Positions 17,579 to 26,376 of a DNA stretch of 64,000 nucleotides are shown piece after piece. How positions within the stretch are numbered: position 1 is the first letter of the stretch; every line of letters starts with the position of its first letter. This stretch comes from DASSNU01 sp035701265. GTDB lineage: Bacteria > Gemmatimonadota > Gemmatimonadetes > Gemmatimonadales > Gemmatimonadaceae. The stretch spans positions 1 through 64,000 of the forward strand of contig DASSNU010000021.1 of NCBI GenBank assembly GCA_035701265.1. Direction: 5' to 3'. The position numbers and the translations under genes are program-made. The notes below the pieces were generated by a model, which ran no database searches, had not been told where the DNA came from, and saw only the letters and a program-made list of their open reading frames with translations.

Positions 17579-18883
17579 ATGGAAAGAGAGGCCACTCAGC
17601 GATGCACTCGCCGCCTCGGGCGTGTTGTCGTGATGCCGTGTCTGGCTCTCGTTACCGTCGTGCTCGGCTGTGCGCAATCAGCACAGAACAGCGAGCTCAC
17701 ACCCATGCTGGCACCTGAACCACCGCTGCGCGATGCGGCTGGCACGGTCAAGGGTCAGGTGATCGACAGCGCGACGGGAGCACCGGTCTCCGGTGTGTAC
17801 GTCTCTGCGGAGTATGTGTACGAGATCACCGATTCGGCCGGACGGTTCGTTATGCCGTCCCTGGAGCCGGGTGGCCACTCCATCGTCGCTGAGCGCCGCG
17901 GATTTCTGAAGCGGCGCATCGATCTCACGATCACCTTTCCAGACACAACCACCGTCGTCATTCGGATTGCGCACACAGCGTTGCCGAAGTACGAGCTTGC
18001 AGGGCGTTGGGGGATGGAGTTGGCCCTGGACTCCGCCGGGGCACGCCAGAAACCGACCGCCCGTCGGGTGGAGGGGACCATCGTGTTGAGCGAGAAGTTT
18101 CCCTCCCGGTGGGGGCCGGGTGAGGATCCTGATCCGTGGGTGCGTACGATCGAGGGCCGATACCAGGCAGACCTAACGCCGTTCTGGGGTACGCAGGTCG
18201 CGCCGGATGTGTCCACAAGTGTGTTCGGCCCCGTGGACTCGACGTTCACGAGGGAGGCGTCCGCCGCAACCTTCGACGGCGATTCGATCACCATCGACTT
18301 CATTCCACGAATGTCGCACGGTGGTATCTCGCTGTGGGGTCGCTTGATCAATGCGGATACCGCGGAGGGCAAGTGGTACCAGCGTGCCTACTGCTGCGGA
18401 GCTGTCGGACACTTTCGGTTGTGGCGGATTTCTGGAGACCCTGGGCCCATCAGCGTACCGCGTCTCAGATCGTTGACGCCACCACCGCGCGATGCGCTTG
18501 CCGAGGCGGAACGCGCAGACGTTCGTGTGCGCATCTGGGACGAAGCGTACCATACGTACATCAAGGGGTGGTTCGATCTGGGGACTCCGGACGGTGGTAC
18601 AACGTCCGTCTACACCACCGGTACCCAAGCTGACGGGTGGGGCAAATCGTTCTGGCTGGCGCCGGGGCGCTATCGCATCATCGTGAACCGATATCCCTGT
18701 GGCAACGAGCAGTATTCGCTGAAACGCCCGATCGAGCGGCCATTCGAGGCTCGCGCCGGAGAGCACCAGGACATCACGATTCGGCTCAATACCCGGAAGG
18801 TCGAGCCGAGCAGATCGTATAACAACACGAGCGGTCATCGGTGCGATGTGGTTCTGCCTGAGGCCCTGCGCAGCAGTGACTAG
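17579..18883 (+). CDS. Lipoprotein with carboxypeptidase-regulatory-like domain
   Basis: A 434-residue exported protein. The ATG at 17579 has GGAGG five bases upstream. The signal peptide ends in a lipobox (LVTVVLGC). A carboxypeptidase-regulatory-like beta-sandwich follows (VKGQVIDSATGAPVSGVYV, then SAGRFVMPSLEPGGHSI). The remaining 300 residues, with FIPRMSHGGISLWGRLI and YQRAYCCGAVGHFRLWRI, match no family I recognise. Probably an outer-membrane lipoprotein with an unknown binding role. Confidence 0.75.
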   Translation: MEREATQRCTRRLGRVVVMPCLALVTVVLGCAQSAQNSELTPMLAPEPPLRDAAGTVKGQVIDSATGAPVSGVYVSAEYVYEITDSAGRFVMPSLEPGGHSIVAERRGFLKRRIDLTITFPDTTTVVIRIAHTALPKYELAGRWGMELALDSAGARQKPTARRVEGTIVLSEKFPSRWGPGEDPDPWVRTIEGRYQADLTPFWGTQVAPDVSTSVFGPVDSTFTREASAATFDGDSITIDFIPRMSHGGISLWGRLINADTAEGKWYQRAYCCGAVGHFRLWRISGDPGPISVPRLRSLTPPPRDALAEAERADVRVRIWDEAYHTYIKGWFDLGTPDGGTTSVYTTGTQADGWGKSFWLAPGRYRIIVNRYPCGNEQYSLKRPIERPFEARAGEHQDITIRLNTRKVEPSRSYNNTSGHRCDVVLPEALRSSD

Positions 18884-19041
18884 CTCATGATTACCGTGGC
18901 TTCGATGCAGCCAACGGTGCGTCGTCTTGCAATCACGTCGACGATCAGACCGCGCCGCTCACCTTGACTGTCGCGTCCACACCCCTGCTGTCGGCCGCTC
19001 GCGACATCGTACGGAGCGTGACAGCATCCGCATGCCGATCG

Positions 19042-19087
19042 TCGAATCCAGAGTGGTCCTGTCCTCAATTCTGGATCGTGGAGGTGA
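19042..19087 (+). promoter_or_regulatory. Upstream element shared with the gene at 25956
   Basis: TCGAA-N2-CAGAGTGGTCC at 19042-19059 recurs at 25908-25925, and both copies are followed by GAGGTGAC and a start codon five bases later. Here GGAGGTGA at 19080-19087 serves as the ribosome site for a GTG start. A common promoter or translational element is possible. Confidence 0.4.
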
Positions 19088-19092
19088 CCCCA

Positions 19093-19515
19093 GTGAAGAC
19101 AACGCTCACGTACATCCGCACCACATTTGGATTTCTGGCTGGCGCTGCCGTTCTGGCGACCGCGTGTGCCGTCGTCATCGCAATCGCCGTGAGTCACTCG
19201 GATGCCCCGCACAGCAGCCCGACCAGGGCTGACCTCTGGTTCGGATTCGTAGTCCTGGCTGTCCTGACGCTCGGGTTTGCGAGTGCCGCGTGGCGGTCCG
19301 GCCGCTCCGCGGTCGCGCTGCTCCCGACGCGCATCGCCGTCATCACAGGCGCGGCGGCCGTCGCGCTCCAGATGATCGTCATGATGCTCGTCGGTGAGTC
19401 GTTGGGGTACACGGCCATCGCGGTGATAGCCTTCCCGATTGGTGTGCTCGCCACCGCGGTGGCGCTGCGGTCACGGCGCGCGAACGTGCTCCCCGCATCC
19501 GCGCTACCCCAGTAG
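19093..19515 (+). CDS. Four-helix membrane protein of unknown function
   Basis: A 140-residue hydrophobic protein. The GTG at 19093 has a near-perfect GGAGGTGA five bases upstream. Four helices are visible (FLAGAAVLATACAVVIAIAV, WFGFVVLAVLTLGFASAAW, IAVITGAAAVALQMIVMML, IAVIAFPIGVLATAVAL). No catalytic motif and no family I recognise. Followed by a strong hairpin, so probably monocistronic. Confidence 0.75.
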   Translation: MKTTLTYIRTTFGFLAGAAVLATACAVVIAIAVSHSDAPHSSPTRADLWFGFVVLAVLTLGFASAAWRSGRSAVALLPTRIAVITGAAAVALQMIVMMLVGESLGYTAIAVIAFPIGVLATAVALRSRRANVLPASALPQ

Positions 19516-19530
19516 CCGCGCACATCCCAC

Positions 19531-19561
19531 CGTCGGGGGTGGCGCATTGCCTCCCCCGACG
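19531..19561. terminator. Hairpin terminator candidate
   Basis: CGTCGGGGG (19531-19539) pairs perfectly with CCCCCGACG (19553-19561) across 13 bases, 16 bases after the membrane gene's stop. No T-tract. Confidence 0.5.
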
Positions 19562-19682
19562 TCGAGGGGCTGGACGGCAATCGCTGCGCGGCTGCATCTT
19601 GTCGCGCCGGCTCGCGGCTGAACCGAGCGTTCGCGAGCGACACGAAGCCGGGCTCGTCCTCCACGCCCCACACGATCGTCCC

Positions 19683-20060
19683 ATGCACATCGCGGATCCT
19701 CGGCAGGTTCCCTCCGGCATCTTCCTCTACACGCTCCGTCCGGCTCGCCTGGCGATGCTCACCGAGGGCCCGACGCCCGAGGAGCAGGCGCTCGCTGGCC
19801 GCCACTGGATGTACTCGCAGGAGCTGCTCTCTCGCGGCGTACTGGTGTTCGCCGGGCGCACGCCGACGCGCGACACCAGCACGTTCGCCGTGGTCGTGAT
19901 CCGTGCGCCGTCGTTGGACGCGGCGCGCGAGATCGCGGAGGCCGACCCCGCGGTGGCTGGCGGTGTGTTTCGCGCCGAACTGTTTCCGTTCCAGCCGATG
20001 CTCATGGGCGCCTGGCCGCCGGAGGCGGCGACCGTCACGCCTGCGGCTCATCTCGCGTGA
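19683..20060 (+). CDS. YciI-like family protein
   Basis: A 125-residue protein with a dimeric alpha/beta-barrel pattern: IFLYTLRPARLAMLTEGPTPEE, a central HWMYSQELLSRGVLVFAG and AREIAEADPAVAGGVFRAEL. The 'D-P' and 'AGG' turns match YCII domains. The substrate is unknown. The ATG at 19683 directly precedes the conserved region. Low expression is likely because no strong ribosome site is visible. Confidence 0.75.
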   Translation: MHIADPRQVPSGIFLYTLRPARLAMLTEGPTPEEQALAGRHWMYSQELLSRGVLVFAGRTPTRDTSTFAVVVIRAPSLDAAREIAEADPAVAGGVFRAELFPFQPMLMGAWPPEAATVTPAAHLA

Positions 20061-20184
20061 GCGTGACCACGTTGCGTCGCTCGACGATTCGTAGAGGCTG
20101 GAGCGAGTGCGCCCGTCGCCGATGCGATGCCGCGTGACGGTTCCGCGGCTCCGGAAGGCCGCTCCGACGTGAGGGTCGCCACCG

Positions 20185-20550
20185 ATGTCCGATGACGTGA
20201 CGGACTACCGCCACCTCGACTTCATGCAGAGTCGTATTCCGGCGCTGGACGCGTTGGAGACGTTCCTGCCGCACGGCCAGGATCCCGATGCCGACATGAG
20301 GGAGATCATGGCCCGGACGGGATCGAACCGCTGGTTTCCCGTGGACGGTGGACACCGTATCCTCATTCTGTACGAGGGCGGCTCGTTCGACCCGGCGCGG
20401 TATACCCTCATCACGGGCGGGTGGGATCACGAACACTGCTCCCGTTGCACGGCGACCATCCAGCCGATGACATTGTGCTGGGTAACTCGTGCCGGCGAGT
20501 TCGTTCTCCTCTGCACCGCCTGTCACGGCGAGATTTTCGGCACAGGGTAG
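20185..20550 (+). CDS. Hypothetical protein with two Cys pairs
   Basis: A 121-residue soluble protein. The C-terminal half contains EHCSRC and LLCTACHGE, a CxxC...CxxC arrangement that could bind one zinc ion in a ribbon, together with nearby His residues. The N-terminal half (ALDALETFLPHGQDPDADMREIM) is acidic and unrelated to families I know. Not a classical transcription factor. Confidence 0.65.
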   Translation: MSDDVTDYRHLDFMQSRIPALDALETFLPHGQDPDADMREIMARTGSNRWFPVDGGHRILILYEGGSFDPARYTLITGGWDHEHCSRCTATIQPMTLCWVTRAGEFVLLCTACHGEIFGTG

Positions 20551-20781
20551 GCGGACCAACGTCGCGCCTGGATGCTGCGGCGAGCGACAGGCACCGGCTC
20601 GAGGTGACCGTAGCGGCCCAGCGCGCACGATGGACCCGCTCCCGCATTGACGTCAACGTCTTCCAGCACCGCGGTTTACGTCCCCCCGCAGCATTTGTCG
20701 ATCGCAATCACGCTCGTTCGACGTCCAGGTGAGGCCGCGACCGGCGCGGCAACCGACTCGAACCTGAACCAGGAGCTGACA

Positions 20782-21189
20782 ATGCGATTCATGGTGATGG
20801 TGATGGCGACGACGGAATCGGAATCGGCCCCGCCCCCCTCGCCGGAAGCGTTCGTCGCGATGCAGGAGTACAACGAGAAGGCCGTGAAGGATGGCGTCCT
20901 CCTTGCCGCCGAAGGGCTCACGCCCAGCTCGAAGGGCGTGCGCGTGAAGATGAGCGGGAAGAAGCGGACGGTCATCGACGGCCCATTCGCCGAGTCGAAG
21001 GAAGTGGTCGCCGGCTTCTCGATCATCAAGGTGAACTCGCTGGAGGAAGCCATCGAGTGGGTGAAGGGCGCGCCGAACGTCTCGCCCACCGGGGAAGTGG
21101 TGGTCGAGATCCGGAAGTTGATGGACGTCGAGGATTTCGGCGACGATTTCACGCCGAACGAGGAGATCGCGAAGGTGAAGTTCGAGTAA
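20782..21189 (+). CDS. YciI family protein (YCII-related)
   Basis: A 135-residue member of the family often found next to ECF sigma factors: MRFMVMVMATTESE, FVAMQEYNEKAVKDGVLLAAEG, then TVIDGPFAESKEVVAGFSI and EEAIEWVKGAPN. The ATG at 20782 has GGAG upstream. It sits 88 bases before an operon that does encode an ECF sigma factor, separated by a hairpin. The linkage is typical, but the biochemical role is unknown. Confidence 0.88.
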   Translation: MRFMVMVMATTESESAPPPSPEAFVAMQEYNEKAVKDGVLLAAEGLTPSSKGVRVKMSGKKRTVIDGPFAESKEVVAGFSIIKVNSLEEAIEWVKGAPNVSPTGEVVVEIRKLMDVEDFGDDFTPNEEIAKVKFE

Positions 21190-21223
21190 GCACTTCGCGT
21201 CGCACCACCGTCAAATCCCTGAG

Positions 21224-21245
21224 CCCCCTCGCGGTTGCGAGGGGG
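21224..21245. terminator. GC-rich hairpin between YciI gene and sigma-factor operon
   Basis: CCCCCTCGC pairs perfectly with GCGAGGGGG around a GGTT loop. Position after the YciI stop and before the ribosome site of the next gene suggests termination or attenuation. Confidence 0.6.
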
Positions 21246-21277
21246 TGGGACTTCTGACCCGAAAGATGGGAGGACAC

Positions 21278-21775
21278 ATGGTGCGCCGCGCTCTTCTCCC
21301 CGCGTTCGTCCTGACGTTCGCCGTCGCCGGGCTTGGCGCGGCGCGACCCGCCGCGTTCAAGTGGCCGCCCTGGCTCTCCGTCGAAGCTCCGGTCAATCCG
21401 TTCGACGCGACCGCTCGTGATGCCGTCTTCCTCGTCCACGCTGCGGTGCGCGAGGGGCGCACGAGTGTCGGTGACATCACCGCGAGCGCGGAAGGCCTGG
21501 TGAACGGCAAGCGTCAGTCGATGCCCCTCCGTGTCATCGACACCGGACGCCCCGACACGTACGCTGTACGGCGGCAGTGGCCGTCGGAGGGGACGTGGCT
21601 CGTACGCGTCACCCTCCTGCGCCATACCACCGTGCTGGTGACGATGGCGCGCGACGGAAACGTGGCCAGTGTGACGGTACCGACGACGCGAAGCGCCGAA
21701 GGAATGCCACTGCCGCGCACTGTGGCGGCGCGCGACATCGACACGATGCTCGCCGCCGCGGCCGCGCAGCCGTGA
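21278..21775 (+). CDS. Exported hypothetical protein leading a sigma/anti-sigma operon
   Basis: A 165-residue protein. The ATG at 21278 has GGGAGG four bases upstream and begins a signal peptide (MVRRALLPAFVLTFAVAGLGAA). The mature part, including DATARDAVFLVHAAVREG, an immunoglobulin-like VTLLRHTTVLVTMARDG and PRTVAARDIDTML, fits no named family. Its TGA overlaps the GTG start of the sigma factor by three bases, so it is translationally coupled and may act in the same signalling path. Confidence 0.72.
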   Translation: MVRRALLPAFVLTFAVAGLGAARPAAFKWPPWLSVEAPVNPFDATARDAVFLVHAAVREGRTSVGDITASAEGLVNGKRQSMPLRVIDTGRPDTYAVRRQWPSEGTWLVRVTLLRHTTVLVTMARDGNVASVTVPTTRSAEGMPLPRTVAARDIDTMLAAAAAQP

Positions 21776-22335
21776 CATCGACGCTCGCGGCGACGTCCGT
21801 GAGCGACCCCAAGCCGGCGGCCGACGATCTCGTCGCGCGGGCGCGGCAGGGCGACGTACGTGCCTTCGAGTCGCTCTACCGCGCCCACGGCCAGGCCGTC
21901 TACGCGCTCGCGCTCCGCCTGCTCGGCGACGACGCGGCGGCGCGCGAGCAGGTGCAGGACATCTTCGTGCACGCGTGGGAGCGACTCGGCTCCTTCCGCG
22001 GGGACAGTGCATTCGCGACCTGGTTGCATCGGCTCGGCGTGAATCTTACGCTGGAGCGACTCCGCGCGGAGCGTCGCGATGCCGGGCGTTTCGTCGACGA
22101 CGATGCTGACGATCTCCCCGCGCGCGCACCGACGGGGGATGACGTGCATGCGCGCATCGACCTCGATGCCGCGCTGGCGCGACTGCCCACCGGTGCACGG
22201 ATGGTATTTCTGCTCCACGATGTGGAAGGGTACACCCACGAGGAGATTGCGCGCCTCACGGGGATGGCGCCGGGCACGGCACGAGCCCAGTTGTTCAAGG
22301 CGCGCCGACGACTCATGGCGCTGCTCGAGGGATGA
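21772..22335 (+). CDS. RNA polymerase sigma-70 factor, ECF subfamily
   Basis: A 187-residue ECF sigma factor. Region 2 is clear (FESLYRAHGQAVYALALRLL, then EQVQDIFVHAWERLGSFRGDS and FATWLHRLGVNLTLERLRAE), as is region 4 (RMVFLLHDVEGYTHEEIARL, GMAPGTARAQLFKARRRL). The GTG start overlaps the previous stop (GTGA) and its TGA overlaps the next ATG (ATGA), the typical coupling of a sigma factor with its anti-sigma factor. Confidence 0.93.
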   Translation: MTSTLAATSVSDPKPAADDLVARARQGDVRAFESLYRAHGQAVYALALRLLGDDAAAREQVQDIFVHAWERLGSFRGDSAFATWLHRLGVNLTLERLRAERRDAGRFVDDDADDLPARAPTGDDVHARIDLDAALARLPTGARMVFLLHDVEGYTHEEIARLTGMAPGTARAQLFKARRRLMALLEG

Positions 22336-23039
22336 TGATGACACCCACTGATGCTCTACACCTGAACGAGGCGGAGCGACATGCCGTTGCGGAGGCCGAC
22401 GGGAGAGAGATACTGTCGAGCATTGACGACACAACCCGCCGCGCTGCCATCGCCGCGCACCTCGCGGTCTGTGACGACTGCGCGGCGGACGTCGAGCGAT
22501 TGAGAGCGCTCATCGTGCGCACTCGTGCATCGCATACGGGCGCGCCGGCCGTGGCCCCACTCGACGATCTCTGGCCAGGCATCCAGTCGCGCATCGAGGA
22601 GCGCAAGGTGCTCGCCCTGGACGCGCCTGCGAGGAGACCCGTTCGTTCTCGCGGTCTGCGCGTCTGGCTTCCGGCCGCCGTCGTCGCCGCGGCGCTGGCG
22701 ATTGTCTTCGTCGCGCGGACGACTCGCCGCCCGGCAGCACCCGATGCCGTTGAGACGAACGGTCCGGCGTACGCAGTGGGCGCGCGATCCATCGACTCCG
22801 CGGCCGCCTACCGGCAGCAGGTGACCGCGCTCCTCGAGGAGCTGGAGCTCCGCCGAGCGATCCTGCGTCCCGATGTCGTGTCGCAGATCGACCACGACGT
22901 GAAGGTGATCGACGACGCGATCGCCGAGTTGCAGGAGGCGCTGAAGCACGACCCCGACAATGCGGCGCTCCGGCAACTGCTCGCCGCGTCGTATCGCCAG
23001 AAACGAGATCTCCTGGAGCGTGTGCGCAATGCGTCCTGA
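22332..23039 (+). CDS. Zinc-finger anti-sigma factor (single-pass membrane)
   Basis: A 235-residue protein. The H-x3-C-x2-C zinc motif (HLAVCDDC) follows a helical N terminus, as in ZAS-type anti-sigma domains. One transmembrane helix lies at about 111-130 (VWLPAAVVAAALAIVFVA). The outer part is a long amphipathic helix (LLEELELRRAILRP...DAIAELQEALKHDPDN) likely to form a coiled coil. It is expected to hold the upstream sigma factor at the membrane until an envelope signal arrives. Confidence 0.88.
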   Translation: MMMTPTDALHLNEAERHAVAEADGREILSSIDDTTRRAAIAAHLAVCDDCAADVERLRALIVRTRASHTGAPAVAPLDDLWPGIQSRIEERKVLALDAPARRPVRSRGLRVWLPAAVVAAALAIVFVARTTRRPAAPDAVETNGPAYAVGARSIDSAAAYRQQVTALLEELELRRAILRPDVVSQIDHDVKVIDDAIAELQEALKHDPDNAALRQLLAASYRQKRDLLERVRNAS

Positions 23040-23922
23040 CCTCAATCGCACAGCACGCCGCTGGGGTGCAGCGCTGGTGCTCTCGGCAGCCTGTCCGGCG
23101 GCGGCCATCGCGCAGAGCGCAACGCGCGTCCTGTACGCGCGCGCTGTCGAGCCAACCGCGGCATTCAAGATCTTTGATCCCGCCGGCACCATCCGCTTGG
23201 TCGGGTGGGATCGCGACTCGCTGTTGGTCCGCGGCCGTATCGGCGCAGGCTCGCGCTTCTTCTCCGGCATCACGGCGCGGGGCGGCAAGTTCGGGGTCGA
23301 GCCGACGGATGGCGGGGATCCGTCGCCGAGCGAGCTCGTCGTCTACGTCCCCCGCCACGGGCAACTGTCGGTCAAGTCGGCGAGCGCCGACATCCGTGGG
23401 CAGGACGTTTCGGGCTGGTTCTACAGCGTGAGCGGTACGATCAGTCTGTCCGGCGTCTCGACGTCGATCGAGGTCGAGAGCATGAACGGCAACGTGAGCC
23501 TCGACGTGACTGCGCCGTGGGTGCGCGCGCGCACCGGAGATGGGCACCTCCTGCTGCGCGGCGGCGCGCAGGATGTCGATGCGGCGACCATCGGTGGCAC
23601 GCTGGACGTGGCCACGCCGTCGGTGCTCCGGGGGAGATTCGCGTCCGTCACCGGAGACATCCATTACGTTGGCGCGCCGCCGGCCGGCGGGATCTTCGAG
23701 TTCTCGAATCACAGCGGCGCGGTGGACTTCCTCCTGCCGCCGCGAGCCGGTGGCGTCTATGAGCTCTCGACGGTCTCCGGCGACATTGTGAACGGCTACA
23801 CGCAGGTGCGGCCGGCCACTCAGCCGCGCGGCGGACGCTCGTTGCGGCTGGATCTCGGCCCGGACGGCGGCCACGTGACCGTCCGCACCTTCAAAGGACC
23901 CATTCGTCTGCGCCGGCAGTGA
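23029..23922 (+). CDS. Exported DUF4097-type beta-helix protein
   Basis: A 297-residue protein overlapping the anti-sigma gene by 11 bases. A signal peptide (WGAALVLSAACPAAAIAQ) precedes repeated short beta strands with alternating SG-x-I/V (SASADIRGQDVSGWFYSVSG, MNGNVSLDVTAP, VTGDIHYVG, VSGDIVNGY), the DUF4097/adhesin-type right-handed helix. Co-expressed with the sigma/anti-sigma pair, it is probably their envelope partner or target. Confidence 0.82.
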   Translation: MRPDLNRTARRWGAALVLSAACPAAAIAQSATRVLYARAVEPTAAFKIFDPAGTIRLVGWDRDSLLVRGRIGAGSRFFSGITARGGKFGVEPTDGGDPSPSELVVYVPRHGQLSVKSASADIRGQDVSGWFYSVSGTISLSGVSTSIEVESMNGNVSLDVTAPWVRARTGDGHLLLRGGAQDVDAATIGGTLDVATPSVLRGRFASVTGDIHYVGAPPAGGIFEFSNHSGAVDFLLPPRAGGVYELSTVSGDIVNGYTQVRPATQPRGGRSLRLDLGPDGGHVTVRTFKGPIRLRRQ

Positions 23923-23992
23923 GTGCGGTGGTCGTCGCTGGCCGGGCGATTGCTGTCTACAACACCGATTGCTACCCGCTGAAGGAGCCCGT

Positions 23993-24490
23993 ATGTCCTC
24001 GTATGAATTGGCCCAGCTGAACATCGCCGTCATGAAGGAACCGCTCGACTCGCCGAAAATGGCGGACTTCGTAGCCAATCTTGATCGCATTAACGCACTC
24101 GCCGAGAGCTCACCTGGGTTCGTCTGGCGTCTCAAGACCGATGAAGGCAACTCGACCGCGTTGCGCCCACTGGGTGAGGACACGCTGGTCAACATGTCCG
24201 TCTGGAGGGACGTCGCATCGCTCAACGCGTATGTGTATCAATCGGCACATGTCGAAATCATGCGCCGCCGCAAAGAGTGGTTCGAGCGCATGCGAGAGGC
24301 ATGGGTCGTCCTGTGGTGGGTACCACGAGGGCAGCGCCCAACCGAATCGGAGGCGATCGCCAAGCTCGAGCATTTGCGAGCGATCGGACCGACGAAGGAC
24401 GCCTTCACGTTTCGCCGTGCCTTCCCACCCCCCGATGCGGCGCATCCGAGCATGCCGTTTGCCTTCGGCGATGAGTGTCCAGCCACGTGA
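23993..24490 (+). CDS. DUF3291 domain-containing protein
   Basis: A 165-residue protein with the DUF3291 pattern: YELAQLNIAVMKEPLDSPKM, SSPGFVWRLKTDEGN, NMSVWRDVASLNAYVY and MREAWVVLWWVPRGQRPTE. The fold is a dimeric alpha/beta barrel related to monooxygenases such as ABM; enzymatic activity is unproven. The ATG at 23993 has AAGGAG five bases upstream. Confidence 0.88.
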   Translation: MSSYELAQLNIAVMKEPLDSPKMADFVANLDRINALAESSPGFVWRLKTDEGNSTALRPLGEDTLVNMSVWRDVASLNAYVYQSAHVEIMRRRKEWFERMREAWVVLWWVPRGQRPTESEAIAKLEHLRAIGPTKDAFTFRRAFPPPDAAHPSMPFAFGDECPAT

Positions 24491-24663
24491 CAGCCGTGTG
24501 GTGTCCGACGTCTCCAGCACACCGTGCTCTGCTTACGACGCGCCACCGTCGCGTCGTCGTGGTCCACGTCATGCAGCAATGTGCCGTTCCTTCGACACTC
24601 GGCGTGCGACAAGTGTCGGCGCACTCGAGCACGATCCGACTGACAGCACGAACCGGAGTGACA

Positions 24664-25107
24664 ATGAAAGCTCACCTCGATGTCGTTACACTCGCTGTCC
24701 GCGACCTGGACAGGGCGGTCGCCTTCTACCGCGACGGGCTCGGTCTCCCCACGAAAGGCATCGTCGCAACCGAGCTCCCCGCCACGGAAAGGGACGCCGC
24801 CGGGGCCGTGGCCTTCTTCGAGATGGACGGCGGACTCATGCTCGCCGTGTATCCACGCCAGGAGCTCGTCAGGGACGCAGCCGTCCCCAACTCGCCACCG
24901 AGCGCGGTCGAGTTCAGTCTGGGATACGTGGCCGAGAGCAAGTCGGCCGTCGATGATCTCATCGCACGTGCGGTCACCGCAGGCGCGAGCCGCACGGAGC
25001 CTGCGCGGAAGCGGCCCTGGGGGATCTACTCCGGCTACGTCCGGGATCCTGATGGTCATCTGTGGGAGATCATCTGGAATGCGAAGGGGGAGGCGGCGTC
25101 GGCGTGA
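24664..25107 (+). CDS. VOC family protein (glyoxalase/bleomycin-resistance fold)
   Basis: A 147-residue protein: HLDVVTLAVRDLDRAVAFYR, the central SAVEFSLGYV and the terminal RDPDGHLWEIIWN. The paired beta-alpha-beta-beta-beta modules and metal-ligand-like His/Glu positions (H near the start, E in LWEIIWN) are preserved. The ATG at 24664 abuts the first strand. It may be co-transcribed with the DJ-1/PfpI gene 20 bases downstream. Confidence 0.9.
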   Translation: MKAHLDVVTLAVRDLDRAVAFYRDGLGLPTKGIVATELPATERDAAGAVAFFEMDGGLMLAVYPRQELVRDAAVPNSPPSAVEFSLGYVAESKSAVDDLIARAVTAGASRTEPARKRPWGIYSGYVRDPDGHLWEIIWNAKGEAASA

Positions 25108-25127
25108 GCACGCGATCGGAGGACTCT

Positions 25128-25727
25128 ATGAGCGGCACGCGCGCGGTGTACTTCCTGGTGTTCGACGGCTTCGCAGACTGGGAGGCCGCGAACGCGCTCG
25201 CGGAACTGCGGCGGTGGGGCCATCGTACGGTCCGCGTCGTCGGCTTCACGTCAGTTCCGGTCGTATCGATGGGTGGCCTGCGCATCACGCCGGACCTGGC
25301 GCTCGATGAGGTGGCCGCAGATGATGTCGAGCTTCTGCTGCTTCCCGGTGGCGACATGTGGGAGAAGCCGACGTACCCGCGCGGGATTCTCGAGACACTG
25401 ATTGCACGCCTCATCGAGAACGAGCGGCCGATCGCCGCGATCTGTGGGGCCACGCTCGCGCTCGGACGTGCCGGCGCATTGGACGAGCGGCGCCACACAA
25501 GCAACATGCGCAGCTACTTGTCGGAGCACGCCCCGGAGTACGCCGGCGCCTCGCACTACGTAGAAGCGCCCGCCGTGCGCGATCGGCACCTGATCACCGC
25601 GAGTGGGCTTGCGCCCGTGGACTTTGCCCGCGAGATCTTTGCGGAGCTCGAGATCTTCGACGCGGACAACGCGGCGCTGTGGTATGCGATGTTCAAGGAT
25701 GGCCGGCTTCCCGAGGGCGTCGTCTAG
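25128..25727 (+). CDS. DJ-1/PfpI family protein (type 1 glutamine amidotransferase-like)
   Basis: A 199-residue protein. YFLVFDGFADWEAANALAEL is the first strand-helix, LLLLPGGDMWE the middle strand, and AAICGATLALGRAGAL contains the nucleophile-elbow Cys106. The family includes deglycases, chaperones and ThiJ-type hydrolases; which one applies is unknown. A PTM-like spacing to the VOC gene (20 bases) suggests a short detoxification-type operon. Confidence 0.9.
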   Translation: MSGTRAVYFLVFDGFADWEAANALAELRRWGHRTVRVVGFTSVPVVSMGGLRITPDLALDEVAADDVELLLLPGGDMWEKPTYPRGILETLIARLIENERPIAAICGATLALGRAGALDERRHTSNMRSYLSEHAPEYAGASHYVEAPAVRDRHLITASGLAPVDFAREIFAELEIFDADNAALWYAMFKDGRLPEGVV

Positions 25728-25907
25728 CGCAGGCTGAGCGTGACGAGCGATGCCGGGGGGAGCATGTCCTGGTGCCGCGGGCAGTGCATGGCTGGGGCGT
25801 TCGCAGCACAACGCTCGCGTGAGTCCGTGCGCGATGCGCGCGCCATCACCTGACCTCGTTGCAGACGCGCTGGAGCGTCGGGCGCGTGGCCGCGAGCGAG
25901 GCCGTTC

Positions 25908-25951
25908 TCGAAGGCAGAGTGGTCCCGCCGACTCGATACGTATGAGGTGAC
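25908..25951 (+). promoter_or_regulatory. Second copy of the shared upstream element
   Basis: TCGAA-N2-CAGAGTGGTCC at 25908-25925 and GAGGTGAC at 25944-25951, four bases before the ATG of a VOC gene. The other copy precedes the membrane gene at 19093, with 21 instead of 18 bases between the two blocks. Confidence 0.4.
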
Positions 25952-25955
25952 GCCA

Positions 25956-26315
25956 ATGCCCCACGGGAAGATCTGTTATGTCGAGATCCCGGCGAATCGG
26001 GCCGAGGATGCCGCCGCATTCTATTCGACCATCTTCGGCTGGAAAGTTCGCCAGCGCGGCGACGGGAACCTGGCGTTCGATGACACCGGCAGTGTGAGCG
26101 GTACGTGGGTGAAGGAAGAGGATCATACACCCGATGAACGCACTCGCGTGTACATCATGGTCGACAGCATTGCCGAGGCGCTGACGCAGATTCAGGCGGC
26201 AGGTGGCACGGTGCTGACGCCGCGCACGGACATCGGACCCCAGATGGGGGCGTTCGCCGTCTTTGCGGACCCTGCCGGCAACGAGTTCGGCTTGTACGAG
26301 GAACCGCGTCGCTAG
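25956..26315 (+). CDS. VOC family protein
   Basis: A 119-residue protein: ICYVEIPANRAEDAAAFYST, IFGWKVRQRGDGNLAFDDTG, VYIMVDSIAEALTQIQAAGG and FADPAGNEFGLYEE. It belongs to the short VOC type with a GAF-like PAGNEFGL end. The ATG at 25956 has a GAGGTGA site. It is the second intact VOC gene within 1.3 kb, and two further VOC tails lie upstream. Confidence 0.9.
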   Translation: MPHGKICYVEIPANRAEDAAAFYSTIFGWKVRQRGDGNLAFDDTGSVSGTWVKEEDHTPDERTRVYIMVDSIAEALTQIQAAGGTVLTPRTDIGPQMGAFAVFADPAGNEFGLYEEPRR

Positions 26316-26376
26316 TTGCGGGGCGGCGTGGCTCCGGCTCCATCCTCGAACCCGGCGCGCGGTCAATGGAGAGCGT

